Translations under genes and position numbers: made by a program
Source: Ectocarpus siliculosus
Taxonomy: Eukaryota > Sar > Phaeophyceae > Ectocarpales > Ectocarpaceae
DNA: 64,000 nt
Direction of reading: 5' to 3'
Assembly: GCA_000310025.1 (NCBI GenBank)
Contig: FN649741.1
Location: forward strand, 1,229,474 to 1,293,473
Notes under the pieces: generated by a model
Databases searched by the model: none
Told to the model about the DNA's origin: nothing
The model's input: the letters and a program-made list of their open reading frames with translations, nothing else
Shown here: positions 12,913-24,494 of the stretch, one piece after another
How positions within the stretch are numbered: position 1 is the stretch's first letter
Layout of the letters: every line of letters starts with the position of its first letter

Positions 12913-15900
12913 CTTGACGATAACAACAGGTGCTCGGTGCAGAGGCCTACACTAAAACCTATATCGTCGCCGTGGGGGTACCCCATAGACAAACGAGCCT
13001 CGCCCAAAGTAAGAGGTTGTTTATTGAGGGTCCTAACTGCAGCGTATGCAAGGAAGTAAGCACAAGATGCCGAACACCCTTAGCAGGATGCTGCGCATCT
13101 TCCATGCGACCCGCCGAATACCTCTCGGCGCTTCGCGCTTGGTGAATACCTCTCGGCACTTCGCGCCTGGTCCGGTGAGAACTCGGCGTGCTCCGTCCAG
13201 GCCTTGTAGGGATGCGAGGTCAACGATCTTACGACTACGCTTGGTGATGTGAGAGCCTGGTCCGGTAAGAACCCCGCGGTCCCAGCTTTGTAGGGATGCG
13301 AGGTCAATGGTCTAACGACTACGGCATGCACAACTATGAGTACAGCCCTCAACTGTAGCGGGGACAACTTTGCAAACAACTGAGGCGCCACAAACAACAA
13401 TGTCGAACCACATTTTTTCCCGACCAATGTTGTTTTTGGCTCTTCCCAACAATTGTTGCAATGGGCAAAGACCGAAACTCTTTCTGTTTTTCATCACATT
13501 TGATCAGCGCCCCTCGGCACTACAGCTCCGTTCCGTCGGAAACAAAAAAAACAAAAGCAGAAGCCCGACCGAGAAAAACGCAACGGCGGGTTTGCCTTTG
13601 AGGAAAAAATAAAAAGACTAAAAATGTGGGGAAACGGGTCGATTGTAGTGGGCCTGACGCTGTATTGCATCCCCAAACCTGAAAAATAAAAAATACCCAC
13701 AACAAAAACAAGCAACACCCCAAACCCAATAATCTGTATCCATATATCTCTATTGGACTCCCGACAACCGTTTTTTCTCGGCAACTAAGAAACCGTTGTT
13801 TCTCGACAACGTAGAGACAAAACAAATGCGATCCGGAGATATAAAAAAAAAAACACGTGGACAAACTACCAACTCCACGGTATGGGATGTACTACAAATC
13901 GAATGCTTGATCGATTCGGATCTTTCTTCTCACCCTGACAATGGGGTTGATCTCGCGGATGTCTGAAACCGTGAACTCGAAGCCGACCGGGGAGTCGGCG
14001 TAGAAGTGGGCCTTGGTGTCTTCCGTAAGCACCACTCCCTACATACAGAGAGACAGGGGAGACAGGGTGACAGACAGAGAGACAGAAAGACAAGGACAAA
14101 GAGACAGAGAGACAGGGGGACAGAGAAACAGGGAGACAGAGAAACACGAAGACAGAGAAACAGGGAGACAGAGAGACAGTCAGACTAGACACACCCGCGA
14201 CGGCAAGGAAACATCCGGCTTTGCTAGGGCAGGTCAGGCACTCGTTCGTGTCAACAAGGGTCACCGCGAAGCTTGTTGGTCACAAGGGGCGCCAACAAAC
14301 ACGGCTGTTTGATCTCTCATGCATCAGGTAAAGCCCCTCTCCCTCCGACTGCTCATAATTTATCTGCCGCTCGCGAGGGTACCGTAAGAGGCGGAGAGAT
14401 GGCATCCCCCCTACGCCGATATTCAAAAAGTCCAATTGCTCCTGTCAACCTCGGGGCAATCAAAACTCGCCTGCATCTCCGTCAGCTTGAAGACGCAGTC
14501 CTGGAGGACATACGGGTCCCGGCTGATCTTCTGGACGTCTCTCCTCTCCGACGTCGTGAGGGACACAAGCCCGAACCTCTGCAGCACCCCGGTCAACACC
14601 TTGTGGTTGTGTTGGTGTTGACAGTGGTGGTGTTGGTGGTCACGAGCATGCGTCAACACAAGAGAGAGAATGAAAAAGGGGGCATGGCATCGGAAGCGGG
14701 CGTGAGGTAAGACAAAAAAGCAATGCAAGGCCGCGTGCATGCCTACCCACCAAGTAACACGAACTCGGCAACAACGGAGCAAGCAGACGCTTGATGGTGG
14801 GCGGTGTTGACTCTCCTCCATCGAGCCTACGACGATAAGCGTAGTTTGTGTCCCCTCAAGCTCTCTCGCGTGACTTCCGATTTTTGCGTCAGTCCCGGCC
14901 TTGAAGGCGCACGAGGGCCTCGGTTACGTACGATACCACACACCCTAACCCCCCGAATCTTGCGTTCCTATCCCTGGGCTAACACTACCCCGGACCCTTC
15001 ACCGAACCTGATCATACCCTTACCTTTTCCTTCCAGAACGTGGCGGAGTTGATGTGGGCTCCGGTCACCAGGTTGAGGAATCTCACCACTATTTCATCCA
15101 GTACGAAGACAGGGCGGTTACGCTTAGGCTTAGGCTTGAGCTTAGACTCCGGAGGCCTAAGCTTACAATCAGGAGGCTTGTCTTACGCTTACGCTCAGAG
15201 GGCCTAGGGTTAGCCTGGGGGTCATCGTTCAGGTTGAGGAAACACATATCTGTTCAATCCAACACGAAGACGAAGCGGCTTAGACCCAAGAGGCTTAGGG
15301 ATAGTCTGGGGGTCATATGTACTCCGTCCAGGTTGAGGAAACACAAATCTGTTCCATCTAACACGAAGACAAGGCGGTTAGGCTTAGGCCTAGGCTTGAC
15401 GACTCCATCCCGAATGGAGGGCGGAGACCTGCCGTGTATATACAACGATGTTTCTCCCTCCACTACTGCTGTCGTTCACTCTCAAGAACTTCCTAAATAG
15501 GAGTTTTAAACAGAGCGCTATTTCCCCAAAGTTTTGGAACTGTTTCCAAATTAAGGAACTGTGCGAAGCTAGTTCGAAGGAAATCAAAACATTCTGAAAT
15601 TTTCCAAAATTTGGAAGCTACCGTGCCAATTTTTCTGGGCCCATTGCATACTCAATTTCATTTTTTTGGAAAAGTTTTTTTCGAAGACTTGCAACAATGA
15701 GAAATTTGGAAACATCAGTCACGTTTAAAACACCCCTTAGCCCGAGGCTCGCTACAGAGTCCTTTGTGGGGTGTAGCCCAACAGACAATATTGATGTGTG
15801 GTGAAGCTGTAATTAAGCTACCCTACATTGCAACTGGATGTATTAACACCCAGACAGGCGTCTCACCAAGCATGCGCATGCCCTGCTCGCTCGTTGACTT

Positions 15901-18900
15901 TTCTGCCTTCATCCACGTTCGCTGAAAACATCGAAGGATGTTTTTCAGCGTGCGTGCGATCATCTCCGTCAGCATCATATCCTTCAGCAACCTGTTCGAT
16001 TTTTTATTTTTGGCGGGGGGATGGGCAGGTGGAGGAACAGACACACATGCGAAAAAAAAAAGCAGCCGTCATCGTGAGTAAGTGAACAGCAAGGGGGCGG
16101 TTGTACATGGATGAAAAAAACAACAATAGCAAGAAAGAGTGTCCGCGAGAGCGTCGTCGGGTAACCGGCACAACGAAGAAAGCCGACAGAACAGAAGCAT
16201 ACTGTAAAGACTGCCACACATCCCTTTCGACCGTGGTATTATCTCGAATGGCAGTCTCTCTTTGTATGTATACGTTCAAAAAGATGTTCGTTCTCCTTTC
16301 CTTCTCGCTGATCGTGAGACATCGCAGGCTTCATCAAGAACAACGCCTCGTATACCAACAAACTCCCATCTCCTTCCTTGCCGATGGCGACACCATCCAA
16401 GCAGGCAGTCAAAACGTTTCACCGTTTCCTCCTCTCATTCTTGCAGTGGGGGTCCCCGAATAAGGCGGTCGCCCTGTATATGGCGTATGGAATTGGCTGG
16501 CCTAGACCGGATAATAACGTTGTTCTACACCTTGAATAAGGCAGCTGCCCTAAATAAGGCGGAAGTATCAGCTACACATTGAGTAAGGCGGCTGCCCTAT
16601 AGAAGGCTGTCATTATCAGCTGCCCCACCGCCACCGCCTTATTGAGACACCCCACCGTACTTGTAACTCCCATTTTTCTTGTCGGAGTTGCTCACCCGTT
16701 CTCGGGCTTGTTCTGCTCCATGAGCAGAAAGCGCACTTTCCCGAGGTGTCGAACATTGACACCGTGCCTGCGAAAACAGAGTACACACAACAAGTCTAGT
16801 TAAAATAGTCAGGTTTCTGACAAAAACAAGCGGAGTCAACACACTCAGGTTTCTGACAAACCTGGATGAAGGCCAAACAGGTGAAAACATATACATTTTT
16901 TCGTTTTTCGCAAGCCGTATGAAAGCTCGACAACTTCGCACCCCGGGATTAAAAAAATGCCCACGAAGAGGGGGGGGGGGGGGGGGGTCCGGAAGTAAGG
17001 TAGAAGCACTCCCCGGCGGAGCTCGACGACCAATGCGTCTTCTGTACTGCATGAATCGTATACCACATCCTGACCTCCACATGTGTATCTCTTCGTCGAC
17101 GTTGCAATGTGAAAAGACGGGATCGTCCTCGAGACACGTTCGGGAGATTGTACCCATGTGAAGGGGATCGCCACAATCTTCGCTATTCATCATGAAACAA
17201 CCCGCTAGCGCCATCGTTCGGTCGCACCGCCTGCTCGGCGCGCCATCTTTGATTCGCTCCTCAATAGCTACCGACCAACTCGCCACCACGCACATGAGTT
17301 CTTCCGGGGTACGGGGCATGCCTTGAACTTTCCATGGGAACCGCTGTCATCAAAAGGGTTGATGAAAGATGAACAGCAAGGCTCCAACGTCAGCCGCGAT
17401 ATCTTCCAGCCCACACCGCTGACTCGAAGAGCCCACCGAACCAAACAGACGACCCGTTTAGACCCCAGGAGCCCACCGAACCAAAAAGAAAAAAACTGTA
17501 CACAGCAGTCTGTAACGCCTGTTGCATTGTTTTCACCTGTGGAGCTCCACATCGAGGTGGAGTGTTTTCTGAACATCTTGGGGGAGGCTTGTCAGCTTTT
17601 CCACCACGTTGGGCACCGCAACCTCGAGCATCACCGAGGTCGCATCGTGGATCTGCGGGACCCAACCGGCACGACAGCGTAGGACAAGTGGAGCGCCCAT
17701 CTAAATATAAGGGTCATGTAATGACGGCAACATGTTCAGCTGCAAGGTGTATGATCGCCTCTAGCTCTTCCGAGGCCTTCCCGCCCATCGTTGACAAGCG
17801 GGCAGACTCTACCACAATACACACACGTGGACTGGTGGGGGTCAACCTCAACCTCGTCGCACCACCACGACCACCACCACAACAACCCCAACAACCTCCA
17901 TCGCTCACAAACACATTAACGTTCACCCGGTGCCGGCACCACTATCACCATCACCAACGACAACAACCGCAACCAACAACAACAACGACCACTCGTGACA
18001 AGCCTTCCAAACCCTAACGGAGGGAGAGTACGGTAGGAAGAACAGCATACTACCATGCAGCTGACCGAAGCTCAGCTGGCCGCGGCCACGGTCGTGGACT
18101 CAGGGAAGGCGGTGAAGGAGTTCGTTTGCTACGACAGCAGCGCCACGCTCGGCTCGTTGCCGACTCAACCACAACCACCATTCACCGGCTCGAACAAGGC
18201 ATCAACCTAGTTCGCGAAAGAAAAAAAACACGGTGCTGTCGCGCCACCATTAAAACGCCTACCCCCAAGTTTAGGAACACCCCCCCCCCACAAGTAATGC
18301 AGCCGCCAGGGCAGAACTGGGGATCCGATCCCTACGGTCGGGAAGAGACTCAAGGAAGCTGACATTGCAGTATCGCATGTACGGTGTGGGAAAAGAGAGG
18401 TTACCGAGAATAGCTTGGGAGGTGGAGTGGGCAAACAAGAAGAAGAGGGGTAGACAACCCACGAGTGGGTCAACGTTGTACGTGACGTATCGAAGGGGTT
18501 CGATTGACGAAGGCGAACGCTGGATACGGAGGGTCTCAAAAGGGTAAGGGTTCAAGGAGAAATATCTGTTGGTGTTGCCGAGAGAGAAGAACAGAATCTA
18601 AGAAAAAAAAAACAAGGATAAGGAGGGTCTAGAAGTGTACGGAATGTTGAAAGAAGGAACAGGTACCAACATGGACCAATGGATGCAGGGACAAAGGGTC
18701 AAATTCAGGACCGGGGGCATTGGCCTTCGAGAACGTAGCCGAAGATGAGAACGACAAGTTCAAATGTGATTGCGACTCCGAGTGCGAAGACCTTGTTCAT
18801 GTAGTCGCGGAATGTCGGCTGTACAAGGAGGAGAGGGGAGTGTACATGACTGAGCTGGGACAAGTAGAGGCAAAGAGTACAGGGACATGTTTGAGGCATG

Positions 18901-21781
18901 GGATAGACAGGAGAAGACGTTAGCTGCACTGGGGCACAGGAAGTGGGTTGAAAAGGCGAGAAATGATATCGGTAGGATGGATAAACTAGGGACGACATTT
19001 TTGAGCCACCTTTGGCAAAGTAGGAAGGAACGATTGGCCATCGGTGATCGATCCTGTGGGAACAATGCTCCGTCCTCTCTAGAACGCGTGGTCAATGGTC
19101 TTAACCGCTAAGGCATGCAAAGCATAAGAGTACCCTCCCCCCCACCCCCTTTACTGGGATATTTCTGCAATACTCCGGTATGGCAATCTGTCCACTTCAG
19201 TCAGTTCCTCTTGTACCTCCTGGTTTCGCTCGGCTCGGTCGATACTGCCCTTGGTGAAGAAGGTCAAGGCATCGGGGGAAAGGGGGATGAAGCGATACCC
19301 GTCCGCTGAATCATCGGAAGCCGTCACTGCCGCAGGCTAAGGTAGCAAAGGTCGGGAGGCCAGAGCAGCAGAAGCAGCAGCGGCAGCGGCAGCGGCAGCG
19401 GTGGAAGAACAGAAAGGTGGGACAGATCTCAGCTCAAATGGAGTAGGAACGCGGACAGCTTAGGGTAGGACAGTTTGGAGACAAATCTTTGACCTGACCC
19501 TGAAACTTCCTGATGAAAGCTCGGCGTCAGGATGGTACTGGGGACAAAGCACGCGTGCACTGCCGGGAAACACGCAGCAGCTGCAGGAGGAGGGGACACC
19601 CCCTACAGAACAACAAGGCGACAGCGACAACAACCACGACGACGACGGCATCAGCCGCCGCAACAAGAACAAGAACAAGAACAAGAACAAGAACAAGAAC
19701 AAGAACCAGAACAGAACAACTACAACAATACCAGTAACAGCCACAAACAACCACACAACCCGCACTTGACCTGTTGGTCACCGTCGTCAGGTTCAGGTTC
19801 AGGGTCGGGGTAGAACCGGTAGGACACGTTGGCCCGGCCCCTGGTCATATCCTCCAGTACCACTCCCCGTCCGGCGCCCCCCCCGACTGTGACACAAGGC
19901 CACGAGAGCAGGGGGAGCCGGAGGACGAGATAGCGGGGCGGGAAGGGCACATGGACAGCCCGGAAGCGAGAGGAGGGAGGGACAAGGTATTTTCGGCTGC
20001 TTTGCTAGCTGTTGGTGTTGCTGGCTGGACGTTCAAACCCGATTAGGGCCGCACGAACCATCGCACCCCCCCATCAAGACCGATTTTCAAAGCTCGAAAC
20101 TTTTCCAGCGCAACCACCCCGTTCGGCATTGGAACCCACTTTGGTTGTGGAGGCAATCGAGCGGTGAAAGTCGGTCTAGCGTGAGTGCGATTCCTACGGC
20201 ACCTGTCCCAACGCCGCGCCCTTACCTTGGACGGGAGAGGCGCCGACGCAACTTCCTACGAAGTCCCAGGAGTAGTCACCCAGATCGCACAAAAAAAACA
20301 GTTTCGGGCCATGAAAGTCCTTGTTTGCGACTTCTTGCGCTACGGCAAGCCAGACCTATCGGAGATAGAGGTAAAGATATTCTTCTGGTGAACTGCTATT
20401 GTTCGGTGTTTGGCAATAGAGACCAAATCTACCCATCGAACAAGGCCGTAAGTACTGCGCGATTTGTCTATACTTGACAACCAACCTTGTTAGAGCTACC
20501 AGTACTAACGTCACATTGATGATCACTAATCTTCTTCGGCTTTCCAAAGCGAAATTAGCGAACCGAAACGAACGTAATAGAGGTGAAATCAACGGAGGAA
20601 TCTCGTCCCAATCACACCTCCCAAACGAGCCCATACAATAATATAAGTGAGCTCTGTTGTGGAATCACGTCCCGACCATATCCCCCTAACTCAAACAAAC
20701 ACGAGCCATGGCACAATTACTTCCCGAGAGCCAAAATTGTGTCTTACCTCAGGGCACACACAAAAAAAAAATCTGCACAAATGAATGCCACCAGAAAGAG
20801 GTGGCAAACTCGAAGTTCGATTGGACCAATAACATATTTTGACCCCTACCCCTTGACGCTAACCCACCGTTGCCCTCGCTCCCTGTTCCGCCTCCTCCGA
20901 AGAGTATCGATTGACCGGTTTGCCCTTGCCCCTGTCGGCGGAAAACGACACAAAAATCGAGCAACGCGTTCGTTAGAGGAGGTTAGTCATTTTCCTTCCG
21001 CGGCACGGGCGGCATTCTCACTGCGTGGTGGGGCATAGTCGGCAAATGCGGGGAGTAAAAAAAAAAGGCTCCGAGAAGAAAAAAATGTGCGTCGTGTGAA
21101 CGGCCTTGAACATGAACAAACATCACCACCGCTAACATTGTCACGAACACCATCATACACATCACGAACGCCATAATCACGATCATCTACAACTTCAACA
21201 ACATACCCACAAGACACGTGTCATTCATACCGCGCTGTATCAACATCAAGAAAACTAGCAGGGGACGAGACACGCCCTGTTCGTGAAATCCCAGGCAAGG
21301 AACGACTACGTTCCCGGAGATGGTCAATCGAACACGTTCGTACATCTACTTGTAACGGACGCAAGACTTACGTGGTTGTCTGGGTACACCTGCAGACAGC
21401 GAACGCAAGTGCGCACGGGGGGGGTGGAGGTGGCGGGTCAAAAACGCAACGATTGGGTCAAAACAAGCTGCATTAGATGGCATCGGCAACGCCAAGAAAG
21501 GGCGTCATGTTTTCCCTCCTCTTTCGATCCGAAGAAAGAGCGTCTCTGGAACCTGCAAGCAAAGGACTACCATCAGTACTACTTCTGTGCACCAAATGAA
21601 GGCAAGCACCGTATTTTCTGGGGTTCATTTTCATTTTGTTTATATTTTTTCAGAAGGTGTACCCCCCCTTGGGGACAGTTGGCTTGTGACCACGAAAGGC
21701 GTCCGCGTCAGTTGAACCAGTACAGAAAGTACAGACATTAGAAGGTACTGAGCGGAGATCCGAACGGTTCTTAATGTGAAG

Positions 21782-21815
<34 letters not shown>

Positions 21816-23311
21816 CCGCAGCGGAAAAGGTGGAGAGGAGGTGAGAGATAACTCTGGCGTTTACCTTCAACATTTTCTACTAGCTGGGCTTGCAGCTTCT
21901 CGGTCCTCGTGCCAAACCCTTACCGGAGCCGACCCGGCCCTCCCAAAATACGACGACGAGAAGTGATAGCTCTGGACACCGACCAAGCCGATGCGCCTGC
22001 TACGCCTGCTGCTGAAGGACCAGTTGTTCGAGCTGCCCGCACGGAGCGAGCCAGTGGGCAACCCCCTCTCGTACCTGTCGATCGCACAAAAAAAAAAAAA
22101 CGGTGGTGGCGAGAGATCTCGTCGCGGAGCGGGCCGTTCTGCGGACCCCCCCCCGATAACGCCCGCCCTAAAAAACTCTAGTTCAAGCCGGGAGTGGAGT
22201 TCTTAGATCCTCCTGCGGGCTACGAATGGTCGCCACATGGGTTTTGGTGTGAGGGATTATTAACCGGGCTCGCAGGTGGTGCTATTTATGTTCCAGACAA
22301 CGTTGAGCATGAAGTACTTAGCCAAGTTCTGTAAACGTGCGGGCGGGCGTTGTCCGTACACACTCACTGATTGTTTTCGTCGAAGTCGATGAACGCTTCG
22401 CACGACCCGCCGGACTCAGTCAACGTCAAGGTTTCCACGTTGGCGTCGTAACCGTCAGTGGCCGGGTCCCGGCCCCCCTCCCTCCCGCCCCCAGGCATGC
22501 CCCTCCCGGGCGGGGTGGCATCCCCCCTCCTTCCGCCTCCTCCGTGCGTCCTCCTGCCGGGGGTCCCGCGGACCGGAGGAGTCTGCGGTACTTTTCGGCG
22601 GAATGTTACACTTGGGGACGCTGCGGCAGCAGCGGTGGGGGCAGGGCTTCCACTTGGTGGGCTGGCGTTGTCGACGGCCTCGCCGCCGCTGCCCGGGATG
22701 GAGGGGGCGTTCCAGCCGGTCGGGGCGGCGTGTTCGTCGCCGTTTCCGCTCACATCCACGCCCCGCTCAGAATCGTCCAAGAACCCTTGCTCATAATGCC
22801 CGGACAGAGGGTTGAGCGGAGGCGGCGCCTCATCCCCGTGTTCGACCGGTCCGAAAGCCCTACCGCCGGTGTCGGCGGCGGCGTCTGGGGCGGGTCCTTG
22901 CCCGTCCTGAGGACCGCGTGACGCCAACGGGCGGAAGGCCGCCGTCATCGGCAGCGCCGCTCCCGTCGAAGAGCCCGAGGTTGCCCCGGATGAGGCCCCG
23001 CTCTCTTCTTCGGGCCTTTCGGAGATCCTGGAGGGGAAACCGATCGGCAAGGTCCGCGCGGCAGCGGGGGCGGGGCTGTCCAGTTCTTGCCGTGCTTCTG
23101 CTGCGGCGGCCGTCGGTACTGCTGCCGCTCCCACATGGGCTCCCTTTCTCCGTGGAAGGCACACGCGCAAGGAGGGACAAGCAGGAGTCGTTGTAAGGTG
23201 AGAAATGGGAAGAAACGACAGCGGCGGCAGCAGCAGCAGCAGCAGCAGTGCTGCACCTGGGGGGGGCACAAGCAGGATCGTCGTTATGTACCATAGTGGT
23301 GGGAAGCAACG

Positions 23312-23352
<41 letters not shown>

Positions 23353-24452
23353 GTCACATGAATACATTTGAACATCCTCCTCGGTCGACGAGACTTGTTG
23401 GACGTGTTGGTTTTTTTGTTGTTCACATACATGGAACAAAACAACGTTCACGTCAAAATAAAGCAACAACAGCCGCCGTCGGGTTTCTCGGCACAATTTG
23501 TAGTATTTCGGCGTTTTACCGATTGGAAAACTGCGGGCCACAATTATTTTTCGGCCTGGCGCGACCGGGGGGGGGGGCAGTTGAGCCCGTGATTGCTTAA
23601 GCTTTCCCTAATGTCAATGATGTGTTGACTCGTCTTCGATTACTGTACTGCATCGGCATGAATACCACGATGGAAGAAACCAAAACTTAGGTTTCGACCC
23701 CTCGTGTGTGTATGTGTGTTTTGGTCCTACCTCATCAGTCCCTGCACCCCCTGGTGCCTCACATCATTGACGAAATGGCCGAGGTCAAACAGGAGGGAAG
23801 TATAATAGGGGCTGCGTGGGCAACCTAGTCTTGACAGTTCCTTTTTGGTTCGTTGAGGTTCGCTGGGCTCTTCGAGTCAAAACACGTCAGCTGTGTGAGC
23901 ATGGGAAACGTCTTACCGCAACTGGCGCTGTGGGCTGGTCCTGCTGCCTGCTTTCATCGCCATTCTTCATCACCCCTTTATGACAGTGTTCTCTCATCGG
24001 CCCACTCCGGAGGGATGGATTTATCACTATTTATATTGTTGACCCTTTATCTATGGACAGAGATAGATTGATGGCGTTAAACAAAAAACGTTTGCAGCCT
24101 CCGTAGACCGAACAAACCGGCGAATATTGTGACACCGGAGAATTTACATCTATCACGATTGTGTACGTATCTCGATGCGTGTTGGTTCGGCTCGGTTTTC
24201 TGGGGTCCCAGAGAATGGCGGGTTCTCACCACGACCGCCATTGTCTCCGAGTCACCCTTGACGAATTCGGGCCGGAGCATTCTCCAGAAAACGGACTGGT
24301 AACGGTCCGATATCTTGTCCCCGAAGACTTCTATGACTTCTCGGGTTGAGTCGAGCAGGACCTGAGGGATGTGCGTGCGCGGTATGCATGGATGAGGGAG
24401 GTGCGTGGCATCACGCACATTCGGACGCACGGTTGTTGTCGTCGTCGTTTTC

Positions 24453-24494
<42 letters not shown>

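Noticed and set aside
16990-17319. Minus-strand frame starting MPRTPEELMCVVASWSVA, initially taken as an exon
   Set aside because: CLU exons 11 and 12 join across it in perfect phase and give the diagnostic RHGVNVRHLGKV motif. Including this frame breaks the phase. Its codon use is also unlike the neighbouring exons.
18058-18130. Plus-strand start MQLTEAQLAAATVVDSGKAV
   Set aside because: The codons look coding, but no downstream exon could be joined in phase and it lies in a CLU intron.
21987-22090. Plus-strand reading MRLLRLLLKDQLFELPAR
   Set aside because: It is short, has no clear donor and overlaps a candidate minus-strand CLU exon. The strand could not be decided, so no feature is called.
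22364-23269. 301-codon minus-strand ORF as an independent gene
   Set aside because: Its stop overlaps a strong GTGAGT donor and flanking exons belong to the CLU gene, so it is treated as exon 9.
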